DNA from: Paralteromonas sediminis
Lineage (GTDB): Bacteria; Pseudomonadota; Gammaproteobacteria; Enterobacterales; Alteromonadaceae
Direction: 5' to 3'
DNA length: 64,000 nt
NCBI RefSeq assembly: GCF_003820355.1
Contig: NZ_RPOK01000001.1
Location: 584,847-648,846, forward strand
The notes beneath the pieces were generated by a model, which made no database searches, was not told where the DNA came from, and saw nothing but the letters and a program-made list of their open reading frames with translations. Numbering within the stretch: the stretch's first letter is position 1; every line of letters begins with the position of its first letter. This document shows positions 8,596 through 17,223 of this stretch, piece by piece. The position numbers were made by a program, and so were the translations under genes.

Positions 8596-9195
8596 TCAAT
8601 AGAGCTTGCCTAATACTTTTTGCGGATCAGGGTAAAGGCGTAATGCGGCCTCTAAATCAGCCTTGTTTACCACTCCGGGCATGTCACAGCGAGATGGACA
8701 TTCGTAGCAGAGTTGTAGATGAAGATGTGCAGGCCAGCCACCATTTTCTTCAGGTGGCCCCATCCAGGCAAACTGCTCACCCTTAGCTACTATTTTTCCC
8801 GGAGGATTGTTGTGGTACGAGGCCTTACTTAAATGTCCAAACAATGCATATAGGGGCGTGTTGTTGAGCTCGTATTTAAGCACTAGGGTATAGCCGTAAT
8901 CCAGTGCTTCACCGTTATAAGCGCGCTGATACACGACGCCGTCATAAAAATTGTGTATTTCAGTGTGTTGTGGGGCAAAGATATCAATGCCAATGTGATA
9001 GTCACGCTCGCCCGCAAAAAGCGGTGAGCTGTAAATATCTGGCCTATGTTCATTATATTTTCCCACGCCATAAGTAAAATTAGGGGGCATATCCATGGCA
9101 CCAGAAGTAAGGTCAAACACATGATACTGGGGCGGAAGCTTAACCACTTCTGCAAAACTAAACGCCTCAAAATCAATGTCGGATTGACGACTCAT
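8596..9195 (-). CDS. M23/LytM-type metallopeptidase-like protein
   Basis: This 199-residue protein has the zinc-site pattern of M23 (lysostaphin/LytM) peptidases: His67 and Asp71 in 'HIGID', His121 in 'GHLS', and His157/His159 in 'AHLHLQL'. M23 enzymes usually cut peptidoglycan cross-links. No signal peptide is visible at the N-terminus, which is unusual for a cell-wall hydrolase and leaves open a cytoplasmic substrate or non-classical export. Proteins of this subtype also occur fused to or near kinase and aminotransferase domains, so the substrate is uncertain. It lies 24 bp downstream of the methyltransferase gene on the same strand and may be co-transcribed with it. Confidence 0.78.
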   Translation of the reverse strand: MSRQSDIDFEAFSFAEVVKLPPQYHVFDLTSGAMDMPPNFTYGVGKYNEHRPDIYSSPLFAGERDYHIGIDIFAPQHTEIHNFYDGVVYQRAYNGEALDYGYTLVLKYELNNTPLYALFGHLSKASYHNNPPGKIVAKGEQFAWMGPPEENGGWPAHLHLQLCYECPSRCDMPGVVNKADLEAALRLYPDPQKVLGKLY

Positions 9196-9218
9196 ACCTG
9201 AACATACCCCTCTTTTAA

Positions 9219-10043
9219 TTAGGACGCTTTTACAAATTTAAGGGTAAAGCGGTCACTTTCACCTATTTTACGATTGCGCTCTTTTAATGCCTCGTCTTTC
9301 ACGCTCAATGACGGCGGTAAAGACCACACACCATTTTCGTGGTTGGCCGGGTCGTTTGGATTGGCATTTATTTCTGATGATTCTACGAGTTTAAGTCCCG
9401 CAGCTTCAGCCATTTCAATGACCCAGCTTTGCTTGACGTAGCCAGTAAACTCTGAGTCATCGCCATCTTCAGGAAGGCGGTGCCCAACAATACCAAAGGT
9501 ACCGCCTGGCTTAAGCACGTCATAAACAGATTTGAGTACGTCGCCGAACACGCCATCACGTTTCCAGCCATGAACGCTTCTAAATGACAGTACCATATCA
9601 GCCGAACCCGACTCACCTAAGCGGCTTTTGGCGGGTGGATCAAACGGTACGATGTCTATGTCGCCAAATCTTTCCTTATCGGCAATACGTTCTTTGTACG
9701 CCGCCATGGCTCGCGTAAAATACGCAGGTGCATTTTCCCTTTCCATATTAAAATGGCCGGCAATCAGCTTGCCTTCTTTGGCTACATAGGGTCCAAGGAT
9801 TTCACTATACCAGCCACCACTGGGCGCCAACTCCACGATAGTCATATTGGGCTCAGCACCAAAGAAACTCAGTGTTTCATAGGGATTTCTGTACTTGTCA
9901 CGTACACTTTCTTCAGCTCGCTCCTGTGCTTCGATAACGTTCTTTAGGTGCTCATTCGCCATCGCTGCCTGAGTGAGCGTCATAGTGACAAAACAGGCCC
10001 CTGCTACAATACTCGCAATGGGCTTGGTCAAGGTCTTTAACAT
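9219..10043 (-). CDS. exported class I SAM-dependent methyltransferase-like protein
   Basis: This 274-residue protein begins with a cleavable signal peptide (hydrophobic segment about residues 10-28, probable cleavage near AMA-NE). The mature part has a Rossmann methyltransferase fold with motif I 'VELAPSGGW' and a later 'LKPGGTFGIVGH' strand. This matches a family of predicted periplasmic methyltransferases (COG4798-like) of unknown substrate. A methyltransferase outside the cytoplasm is odd because SAM is cytoplasmic, so catalytic activity is uncertain. It is transcribed leftwards, divergent from the oxidoreductase gene, with about 200 bp of shared upstream region. Confidence 0.8.
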   Translation of the reverse strand: MLKTLTKPIASIVAGACFVTMTLTQAAMANEHLKNVIEAQERAEESVRDKYRNPYETLSFFGAEPNMTIVELAPSGGWYSEILGPYVAKEGKLIAGHFNMERENAPAYFTRAMAAYKERIADKERFGDIDIVPFDPPAKSRLGESGSADMVLSFRSVHGWKRDGVFGDVLKSVYDVLKPGGTFGIVGHRLPEDGDDSEFTGYVKQSWVIEMAEAAGLKLVESSEINANPNDPANHENGVWSLPPSLSVKDEALKERNRKIGESDRFTLKFVKAS

Positions 10044-10249
10044 AGTTTTTCCCTTTTGATTGTTGTTAATACGCTAACGTCTACGTTGTTCTGGCATATT
10101 TCGCTTAAAAATACACGTCGTAGAGTAACGACTGTTACCGCAAAAAGGCAATGCTATTTGACTATTTTGTGGTGTGGTCCATGCACTTATATCGAAAATA
10201 TCAAAGGCTTCTGGTACTATGTCATTTTATTAACAAAGGAAAAGCCTTG

Positions 10250-11167
10250 ATGCGCATAGCCATGATAGGACTGGGCGATATTGCTTTAAAAGCGTATTTG
10301 CCTGTAGTGACTTCTCACCCAAAGGTTACCCCTGTTTTATGCACACGAAATGCTGCTACACTGGCTGCGCTGGCGAAACAATACAGAATTCAGGAAACCT
10401 ACACGGAATTGGCAGCACTCATAAAAAGTCAGCCTGATGCCGTAATGATACACAGCAGTACCGATTCACATTTCACTATTGCTATGCAGTGCCTGCAAGC
10501 GGGTATTCCCGTTTTTATCGACAAACCCATCAGCTACTATATGAATGAGTGTGAGCAGGTTATGGATGTGTCTGCGCAAAAAAATATCCCTATATTTGTG
10601 GGATTCAACCGTCGATATGCCCCTCTTTATCAACTATTGCTCAGCGTGTCTCCGATTCATATCAAGTACCAGAAAAACCGGTTTGCACTGCCGGATGAGC
10701 CCAGGGTTTTCATTTTTGATGACTTTATTCACGTGCTTGATTTTTGCATATTTGCAGGACAAACCCATGGTTGTACCCTTGATGATGATCAACTCAATGT
10801 GTTTGCTCACTCCCAGGGAGCTGAACTTGGGGTGATATCGGTTGAATGGCGCTGCAAGCATGTACTGTTTAGCGCCAGTATGAACCGATTGAACGGCGGT
10901 AATGAAGAGCGTCTGGAGTATTTTGCTGAGAATCAAAAATGGCAAATCGACAACCTGCGCGAAGGCCATGTATTGAAGAACAATACTCGTTCGCCATTGC
11001 GCTTTGGCGATTGGGACAGCACGCTGTATAAAAGAGGGTTTGTTACCATGTTTGAGCAATTCATTGCCAGTTTGGAACACGGAAAAACGAGTACAACTTA
11101 TCACGATGGCATTTTACGCGTACACAGATTATGTGAGCGATTGGTGAATCAGCTCCATAAACATTAA
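10250..11167 (+). CDS. Gfo/Idh/MocA-family NAD(P)-dependent oxidoreductase
   Basis: The N-terminal Rossmann domain starts at once with 'MRIAMIGLGDIA', carrying the glycine-rich NAD(P) site. A DKP segment ('FIDKPIS', near residue 90) stands where the family has EKP, followed by 'GFNRRYAP'. The C-terminal half is the usual alpha/beta substrate domain. The start was set at ATG 10250, preceded by an AAAGGAAAA ribosome-binding-like stretch. Upstream in-frame codons add residues with no family likeness. The 305-residue product is slightly short for the family. The substrate (a sugar, inositol or biliverdin-like compound) cannot be told from sequence or neighbours. Confidence 0.87.
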   Translation: MRIAMIGLGDIALKAYLPVVTSHPKVTPVLCTRNAATLAALAKQYRIQETYTELAALIKSQPDAVMIHSSTDSHFTIAMQCLQAGIPVFIDKPISYYMNECEQVMDVSAQKNIPIFVGFNRRYAPLYQLLLSVSPIHIKYQKNRFALPDEPRVFIFDDFIHVLDFCIFAGQTHGCTLDDDQLNVFAHSQGAELGVISVEWRCKHVLFSASMNRLNGGNEERLEYFAENQKWQIDNLREGHVLKNNTRSPLRFGDWDSTLYKRGFVTMFEQFIASLEHGKTSTTYHDGILRVHRLCERLVNQLHKH

Positions 11168-11245
11168 CGGTTAAAACGTGACTTTTGGCACACTAACTTA
11201 AACTATTCGCTTGCTATCTTTGGCCTTTCAACGAGAGGACAAAAC

Positions 11246-12136
11246 ATGCGATCTATTTTTTATGCCACCTTGCTGTTTGTTATTTGTGCCCATGGCGTAT
11301 CTGGCGAGGTCAACGGGAATACTGCAAGTGCACTGACGCAGGCAAAAGCGGCGATGGGGACAGATCTGGACCGGGCTGAAGCACTTATTGAAAAAGCCTT
11401 GGCAGATACACCCAACGACGCAGATGTGCAATTTACTTGTGGCCGGATAATGGGTAAGCAAGCAGAAAATGCCATCTTTTCTGCATTGAGCTATGCGAAA
11501 AAGTCGTTGCGATGCCTGCAACGCGCGGTGACACTTCAACCCCACAATACTGATTATCGCAAGGCTTTAATGCACTTTTACCTTGGCGTACCCGGTATAG
11601 CTGGCGGTGACAAAGCCCTTGCCTGGCAGCAGGTAGAGCAGATTGCCACAATAGACAGTTTGCAGGGGGTGAAGGCTGAGCTCAGTTACTATCGGGAAAC
11701 AGAGCAATCAAGCCAATACGAACAGTTGCTAGCAACAAGTCGCGATACGTATCCTGACCATGCAGAATTTCACTATCGGTATGGTTTGGTATTGCAACAA
11801 AAGCAGCAATACGGTGAAGCGATGGATATGTTTGAACATGCCATTAATGCGCCTGAAGATGACGATAATACTTTTGTAATGAATGCCTATTATCAAATTG
11901 GCCGCACCGCAGTTTTCTCTGAGCAGCAAGTAGACAACGGCATTAAGGCATTAAATCATTATCTAACCCAGACATTGGATTCTCGACGCTTACCAGAAAA
12001 GCACTGGGCCCACTTTCGTCTTGCACAACTGCATGATTTAGCGGGCAATGAGAGCATGAAAAAGCAACATTTCACTTTGGCGAGTGAGAGTAACGACAAG
12101 GCACTTCAACGTGAATTACGAAAACGCAATCACTAA
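11246..12136 (+). CDS. exported TPR-repeat protein
   Basis: This 296-residue protein has an N-terminal signal peptide (about residues 1-20, ending near VSG-EV) and several tetratricopeptide-like helical repeats, clearest near residues 50-80 and 165-195 ('YRYGLVLQQKQQYGEAMDMFEHAI'-type spacing). It is probably periplasmic and mediates protein contacts. The specific partner is unknown. An AGAGGAC-type ribosome-binding stretch lies before ATG 11246. It overlaps the start of the CPBP protease gene, so the two are probably co-expressed. Confidence 0.82.
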   Translation: MRSIFYATLLFVICAHGVSGEVNGNTASALTQAKAAMGTDLDRAEALIEKALADTPNDADVQFTCGRIMGKQAENAIFSALSYAKKSLRCLQRAVTLQPHNTDYRKALMHFYLGVPGIAGGDKALAWQQVEQIATIDSLQGVKAELSYYRETEQSSQYEQLLATSRDTYPDHAEFHYRYGLVLQQKQQYGEAMDMFEHAINAPEDDDNTFVMNAYYQIGRTAVFSEQQVDNGIKALNHYLTQTLDSRRLPEKHWAHFRLAQLHDLAGNESMKKQHFTLASESNDKALQRELRKRNH

Positions 12137-12797
12137 GCGCAATACCAAGCTGGCTGCCCACATCTCATTGGTGGCGATAGTCCTTTTTGTACTCATGGAG
12201 TTACCAGTAAGGCTTTTACTGCAGCCCGATCCCTGGCTGCTTGATACCCTTCACTGGTACTTTAATCAGCCAATGCGAATGATGATAGAGCTTTCACTGG
12301 TGGTTACATTAGTTATCAGTCTGGCCTTGTTATTTCCACGCTTACTCGCATTCCCTCGAGCTCAAACTTCCTTGGTAGTGGGGTGTATGCTGGCCAGCGC
12401 CTTGCTATTTGGCGTGATGGAAGCAGGGCAGTTATTTGAGAGTTTTGACGCTGGTTGGGGGCTCTGGCTTCTATGGTTTTTCACTGGATTTTGCATTGGT
12501 GTGGGTCAGGAGCTCTTATATCGAGGTCTGCTTTATACCAGCTTAACCCGCTATATGTCAGTTGCCACTGCCGCAATCGTCACAACCCTTGCTTTTGTTA
12601 TTGCACCACTTCATTCAATAAGGTTATGGCACTATGCAGAGCAGGAAGCCTACCGTGCAGTGCTGCTATTAGTTGCGATCTATCTTGGTGCAAGTGCATT
12701 TTTTCAATGGCTTCGAAACAAGACGAATAGCGTAACACCGCCCGCATTGGTCCATGGTGTGGGCAATGCCATCACCTGGGTTGCCGTTTTTGCCTAA
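12084..12797 (+). CDS. CPBP-family intramembrane glutamic protease
   Basis: This is a polytopic membrane protein with six or so hydrophobic segments and the CPBP (Abi/Rce1-like) motifs. Motif 1 is 'GQELLYRG' (Glu143, Arg147), with Gln in place of the first Glu of the usual EExxxR. A central His lies in 'APLHSI' (His177), and the last motif is 'ALVHGVGNA' (His224, Asn228). Family members act as CAAX-type prenyl proteases, in bacteriocin self-immunity or in membrane protein turnover. The start is uncertain: GTG 12084 overlaps the upstream TPR gene by 53 bp, and GTG 12111 is an alternative giving a product nine residues shorter. The overlap suggests translational coupling. Confidence 0.82.
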   Translation: MRVTTRHFNVNYENAITKRNTKLAAHISLVAIVLFVLMELPVRLLLQPDPWLLDTLHWYFNQPMRMMIELSLVVTLVISLALLFPRLLAFPRAQTSLVVGCMLASALLFGVMEAGQLFESFDAGWGLWLLWFFTGFCIGVGQELLYRGLLYTSLTRYMSVATAAIVTTLAFVIAPLHSIRLWHYAEQEAYRAVLLLVAIYLGASAFFQWLRNKTNSVTPPALVHGVGNAITWVAVFA

Positions 12798-12825
12798 GGC
12801 CACAGTTAATAAAGAGTGCTATGCA

Positions 12826-13221
12826 ATGACAATGTTTACCAGACCAGACTTTCTTGAAGAAAAGTCAAAAAAAGTATCAATTTGGGCATCTACAGTCCCT
12901 CAGAGCGAGATCCCCGATGATTATTTTGCGGAATCCTATGGTGAGGATGACGACTACAGTGAGTTTTGTAAAGACTTTAACATGGGCTGGTACGATCATG
13001 ATTTTGCCGAAATCGCCGATGAATACGGCGAAAATAACCTAGAAAAATTGTCACTAGCTTCATTTGGCGAGTCATTTGCAGAGGAGGCTTGCAAACAATG
13101 TGGCGATGCAATTATCGATGTATTTTTCCTTCTGTATGACATTAAATATGATCCCAGCCGCTCTGGCGTCAAAGAAAGCAAATACTTCAGGTTTATTGGC
13201 GTATTCAATTACGAAGTATGA
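12826..13221 (+). CDS. Imm22-like immunity family protein (orphan)
   Basis: This small acidic cytoplasmic protein has about 131 residues. The pattern 'VSIW', a following acidic 'DDYFAESYGEDDDYSEFCKDF', then 'WYDHDF' and 'LEKL' resembles Immunity protein 22 family members, which protect against polymorphic toxins. The assignment is from memory of the family pattern, so it is moderate. ATG 12826 was chosen for its spacing from an AAGAG stretch, and ATG 12832 is equally possible. Upstream in-frame codons fall inside the CPBP gene. No toxin gene is next to it, so it would be an orphan immunity gene or one with another role. Confidence 0.65.
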   Translation: MTMFTRPDFLEEKSKKVSIWASTVPQSEIPDDYFAESYGEDDDYSEFCKDFNMGWYDHDFAEIADEYGENNLEKLSLASFGESFAEEACKQCGDAIIDVFFLLYDIKYDPSRSGVKESKYFRFIGVFNYEV

Positions 13222-13398
13222 ATTTCTTAAGGTTCTGTCAGTATCTTAAGCATTGCACAAATACAACAATGTCTGGCTTGAAAACAAATAAGACAATGTA
13301 GTAGCGTAATTAGAGCATAAATTATGCGTTCAGGTAATTGCGCTCTCGCTTATTCAAAAGCATTCAATAACCCATTGTCATTAAACAAAGGACGTTTT

Positions 13399-13737
13399 AT
13401 GAAAACCCTATCAGCAACCATTAGCTCCAAATCCTTACAATCATTAACGGTATTGATTGGGATTATCTTTTATGCCGCGGCATGGTACGTGTACCAATCA
13501 ACATCCAACACCACAGAATACCTCTTTAGATTGCAAGATATTCACATTGAGTCCTTTGCTTCTCAGGGGATGGACCCAAATCAGGTTATACTGAACGGAG
13601 AAACGCTTCGTGACATTGCAAGCAAATACACGCAGGGCAGCCTATTCGGTACAATTGGAATGGCCATTGCCGGCAGCCTTTTTCTTCTACTGGCTTTTGT
13701 GTTGTCGGCGTTCAAAGTAAGAATAGGCTCAGAGTAA
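13399..13737 (+). CDS. small two-helix membrane protein, unknown function
   Basis: The 112-residue product has a hydrophobic segment near residues 16-35 ('LTVLIGIIFYAAAWYVY') and a second at about 83-105 ('IGMAIAGSLFLLLAFVL'), with a roughly 45-residue polar stretch between them that would lie in the periplasm if the N-terminus is inside. The start is ATG 13399, preceded by AAAGGACG. A longer in-frame start at 13324 has no ribosome-binding sequence. No family was recognised. It is convergent with ggt, whose stop is 28 bp away. Confidence 0.7.
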   Translation: MKTLSATISSKSLQSLTVLIGIIFYAAAWYVYQSTSNTTEYLFRLQDIHIESFASQGMDPNQVILNGETLRDIASKYTQGSLFGTIGMAIAGSLFLLLAFVLSAFKVRIGSE

Positions 13738-13765
13738 AACTCGACCCCCGATATCCATAGGGCCT

Positions 13766-15418
13766 TTAAAAAACGATAGATTTGCCCCGGCCACTGGCCT
13801 CTGACGCAGCTTCCAGTTTGCCATTGCGATTAATGACCATGTGCAGATCGCCAAATCGGCGTTCCTGCATGGTATACCCGAGCGCTTTTAGTTTTTCTAT
13901 AACTGACTCTGATAAATTGGGGTGATAGCGAATGGTGTCTTTGGGCCATAATTGATGATGAAAACGCGGGGTATTAACGGCCTGTTCTGCTGTCATATCA
14001 AACTCGATCGCATTGAGAATAGACTGATAGACCGAGGTGATAATGGTGGTACCACCGGGTGAGCCTGTGACCAGTTTAACGTTATTGTCTTTCAGCAAAA
14101 TAGTTGGGCTCATAGACGACAGCATGCGTTTTTGCGGTTGAATTTCGTTGGCTTTACCGCCGTATGCGCCGAATACATTAGCAACACCGGGTTTGGCACT
14201 GAAATCATCCATTTCGTCATTGAGAATAAAACCCGCGCCCTCAACCACCATGCCACTGCCGAAGCCAAGGTTAATTGTTGTGGTGTTAGACACGGCGTTA
14301 CCCTGTTTATCAACAATAGAGAAATGTGTGGTTTCCTCACTTTCATACAAACCGGGGTCAATCTCATCTGTGATTGAAATGGCCGTTTTATTGATTTGTG
14401 CTGCCCGCTGACTGATGTACGCATCGGCAATCAAATCCTGGACCGGCACCGGATAAAAATCTGGATCACCCAAATAGGCGGCCCGGTCAGCGAATACGCG
14501 TTTGCCGATTTCAGCAAGCAAATGGACATAGTCTGCTGAATTGTGCCCCATTGTCTTATAACTTGAGCGCACTTGTTCGTATATTTTCAACCACTGCAAA
14601 ACAGCAATGCCGCCAGAGCTGGGCGGTGGTGCAGTAAGCACTTCGTATTGCTGCCATTTATCCCGAATAGGCTGGCGAGATTTTGCCTGATACATTGCTA
14701 AATCCTGATGACTGATCAGTCCATTGTGCTTGCTCATAAAAGCGACGATTTGATCAGCAGTTTCCCCTTTGTAAAAGCCATCAGGCCCTCTATCTCGAAT
14801 TCTTTTTAAGGTTGCGGCAAGTTCAGGTTGTTTAAACAAGGTGTCGGCTTTTGCATCGGCAAAATAGTCTGCAAAATTCACGTTAATCTCACGTGCTTTC
14901 ATGCGCTGAATAAAACCTGCCACCGATCTTCCCAGCTTGGGATGAACAATAAACCCGTTTTCTGCCAAATCTACAGCTGGCTGAACCAGATCGTTCCAGG
15001 CCAGTGAGCCATGTTTCTGATGCGCCAACCACATGCCAGAAACAGTACCCGGTACGCCAGAAGCAAGTATGCCGTATACCGACAATCCACGGATCACATC
15101 ACCGTTTTCGTCCAGATACATGTCTCGATGGGCAGTGAGAGGCGCTTTTTCTCGATAATCAATGAAATCAGTCGTGTCACCCTTTTTCACTAGCATGAAT
15201 CCACCCCCGCCAATATTACCCGCCTCGGGCAAGGTTACCGCCAGTACGAATTGCGCGGTGATTGCGGCGTCAATGGCATTGCCCCCTTTTTCCAGAATGG
15301 CTTTTGCTGCATCCGCACTATAAGCATCGGGCATAGCAACGGCGGCTTGCTCGGAGGCATAAGTAGTGAAATTAATCACTAGACCAAGCAGTAATATGCC
15401 TAACAGGGACTTTTTCAT
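13766..15418 (-). CDS. ggt: gamma-glutamyltransferase (glutathione hydrolase)
   Basis: This 550-residue periplasmic enzyme cleaves the gamma-glutamyl bond of glutathione and related peptides. A signal peptide covers about residues 1-21. The precursor self-cleaves before the catalytic Thr363 in 'EETTHFSIVD', giving large and small subunits. Further conserved stretches are 'EAGNIGGGGFM' near 65-75, 'PPPSSGG' near 264-270, 'LNDEMDDFSAKPG' and 'GSPGGTTI' in the small subunit. Length and motifs are full, so it is expected to be active. It is monocistronic, with about 250 bp upstream that separate it from the trehalase gene. Confidence 0.96.
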   Translation of the reverse strand: MKKSLLGILLLGLVINFTTYASEQAAVAMPDAYSADAAKAILEKGGNAIDAAITAQFVLAVTLPEAGNIGGGGFMLVKKGDTTDFIDYREKAPLTAHRDMYLDENGDVIRGLSVYGILASGVPGTVSGMWLAHQKHGSLAWNDLVQPAVDLAENGFIVHPKLGRSVAGFIQRMKAREINVNFADYFADAKADTLFKQPELAATLKRIRDRGPDGFYKGETADQIVAFMSKHNGLISHQDLAMYQAKSRQPIRDKWQQYEVLTAPPPSSGGIAVLQWLKIYEQVRSSYKTMGHNSADYVHLLAEIGKRVFADRAAYLGDPDFYPVPVQDLIADAYISQRAAQINKTAISITDEIDPGLYESEETTHFSIVDKQGNAVSNTTTINLGFGSGMVVEGAGFILNDEMDDFSAKPGVANVFGAYGGKANEIQPQKRMLSSMSPTILLKDNNVKLVTGSPGGTTIITSVYQSILNAIEFDMTAEQAVNTPRFHHQLWPKDTIRYHPNLSESVIEKLKALGYTMQERRFGDLHMVINRNGKLEAASEASGRGKSIVF

Positions 15419-15669
15419 GATGGTCGTAATCCTTGGGACAATCTCTAGATGCCATAGAGTCTAATGAAATAAACGAGGCAAAGCCACTGCCCTAAAAACA
15501 GTGCACTAAACGCGATTTTTATAGCGAAGGGTGATGAAACGGTTCAGACTTACACTTATACATTCTTCTTGCAGGCAGAGTTAAACCGGTATAGTTTTTA
15601 GAAGGCAAAGGCCGGTCAGCGAGCGAAAAATTGGTTCAATGGCGTAGTTTCCGCAGCTGCAATTCTTAA

Positions 15670-17223
15670 TTAGGCTTTGCGTCGCTTTTTACGCAGGGCC
15701 ATTGTTACTCCATTGGTCCAGCCAAACCCGTGCTGAACATCATATTCACCCCCATAGGCGAACTGTAATGGGTTGTTTAAGTTATACTTTTCCATCAAGC
15801 AGCGGTGGCGCTTGTAGAAGTCTTCAACCATGCCGCACCAACTTGATGCGACATGGTTGGCGTCGTCAACGAAACCATAGTTAGACAGTCCTTCAAATGC
15901 AAACCATTGTAGTGGTGCCCAGCCATTGGCATGGTCCCACTGTTGTTCGCTTTGCATATTCGTAGTGTGAACACCGCATTGTCCAATCAGCGACAGCTTT
16001 GCTTTGGCCACTGTCCGAGCGGCTTGCTCGTGGGTCGCTAGTGAAGCGTAAAGAGGTAAAAAACACGCTGCACTTAATACATCAGTATGACGTTGTTTAA
16101 CAAAATTATAATCATAAAATGTGCCTGACTCGTCATTCCAAAAAACCGAAAGAATCGCTGTTTTTCTGGACTTAGCAGCTTGTTTAAACTTTACCATCTC
16201 GCCAGCATTATTGGTTTCTTTATAAAGCTCCGCCAGTTTAGTTTCCAATAAATAGAGCAAACAATTTAAATCTACGGGAAGTAATGATGTGGTATTGATA
16301 CTGGTGAGAGAGTTTGCAGACTCCAGCCAACGGGAACTAAAGTCCCACCCAGACTCACAGGCGGCACGGAGGTTACGCCAAAAAGCGGCTTTATCTTTTA
16401 CGTTATTGGCATGTTCGACATCTTCAAAATAGGACTCTGGTCGCGGTGTATCATTTTCATCCCAGTATCTATTTAATACAGTGCCGTCAGCCAAGCGAAC
16501 AGTCCGCTTGGTTGCGTTCTTTTCCGGCGATAAGCTGTCATGACCTTGCATCCAAAAATCATATTCATTTCTAAGCCCGACAATTGAGCGTTCAATGAAA
16601 TTATTTCGGTCGTTGCCCCTCAGCAATGTTGGCGTAGAAAGAATAAGTTCAACCAATAGGGCCAGAACAGGAGGCTGGGAGCGACCTATGTAATAGGTAC
16701 GATTACCATTGGGTATCGAGTGAACAGTTTGCTGTAAATAAAAGAAGTTATCGACCATGTTTACGACTAATTGCATCTGCTCGGAATCGACGAGTCCTAA
16801 TGCCGTAAAAAAGCTGTCCCAATAATAAATTTCACGAAATCGCCCGCCCGGAATAATGTATGGGTGGGGTAGTGCCAGTAAGCTAGTTTCATTGGCTTGT
16901 TCGCTAGGTTGACGTGTAAGACTGGACCACAAACATTCAATGTAATCGGTGAGTTCAAGATTACCTGTTTTAATGTATTTGGATTCAGTGTAGGAGGCAT
17001 CGGGCATTGAAAAATGATTTTCAACAAAAGTATTTAAAGAAAAGCCCTCTTTCGATTTCTCGTTTTCATAGGCGAGTAAAATATGGGTAATCGATGATTT
17101 TGGGCTAGCATCTGCAAACGTTTTACTGTCAGGAAATACGCGTGCCATTTGTACGTCGTGAAAGAGTGTTGAATTGAAAAATTGCTGCGCTTGGCTTTGT
17201 ACATTTTGATGGTTTTCGGTCAT
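15670..17223 (-). CDS. treF: cytoplasmic alpha,alpha-trehalase (GH37)
   Basis: This enzyme hydrolyses trehalose to two glucose molecules. Both GH37 signatures are present: 'PGGRFREIYYWDS' (about 125-137) and 'QWDHANGWAPLQW' (428-440). The catalytic acid matches Asp294 in 'SGWDFSSRW' and the probable base Glu478 in 'MEKYN', followed by the 'GFGWTNGVT' end. No signal peptide is present, which argues for a cytoplasmic TreF-type enzyme acting on imported trehalose. The gene overlaps the upstream MFS permease gene by 4 bp (ATGA), showing a two-gene operon behind a LacI-type operator. Confidence 0.95.
   Translation of the reverse strand: MTENHQNVQSQAQQFFNSTLFHDVQMARVFPDSKTFADASPKSSITHILLAYENEKSKEGFSLNTFVENHFSMPDASYTESKYIKTGNLELTDYIECLWSSLTRQPSEQANETSLLALPHPYIIPGGRFREIYYWDSFFTALGLVDSEQMQLVVNMVDNFFYLQQTVHSIPNGNRTYYIGRSQPPVLALLVELILSTPTLLRGNDRNNFIERSIVGLRNEYDFWMQGHDSLSPEKNATKRTVRLADGTVLNRYWDENDTPRPESYFEDVEHANNVKDKAAFWRNLRAACESGWDFSSRWLESANSLTSINTTSLLPVDLNCLLYLLETKLAELYKETNNAGEMVKFKQAAKSRKTAILSVFWNDESGTFYDYNFVKQRHTDVLSAACFLPLYASLATHEQAARTVAKAKLSLIGQCGVHTTNMQSEQQWDHANGWAPLQWFAFEGLSNYGFVDDANHVASSWCGMVEDFYKRHRCLMEKYNLNNPLQFAYGGEYDVQHGFGWTNGVTMALRKKRRKA

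Noticed and set aside
10151-10249. Upstream extension of the Gfo/Idh/MocA oxidoreductase
   Set aside because: The Rossmann fold begins directly at ATG 10250, and the added residues have no family likeness or ribosome-binding site.
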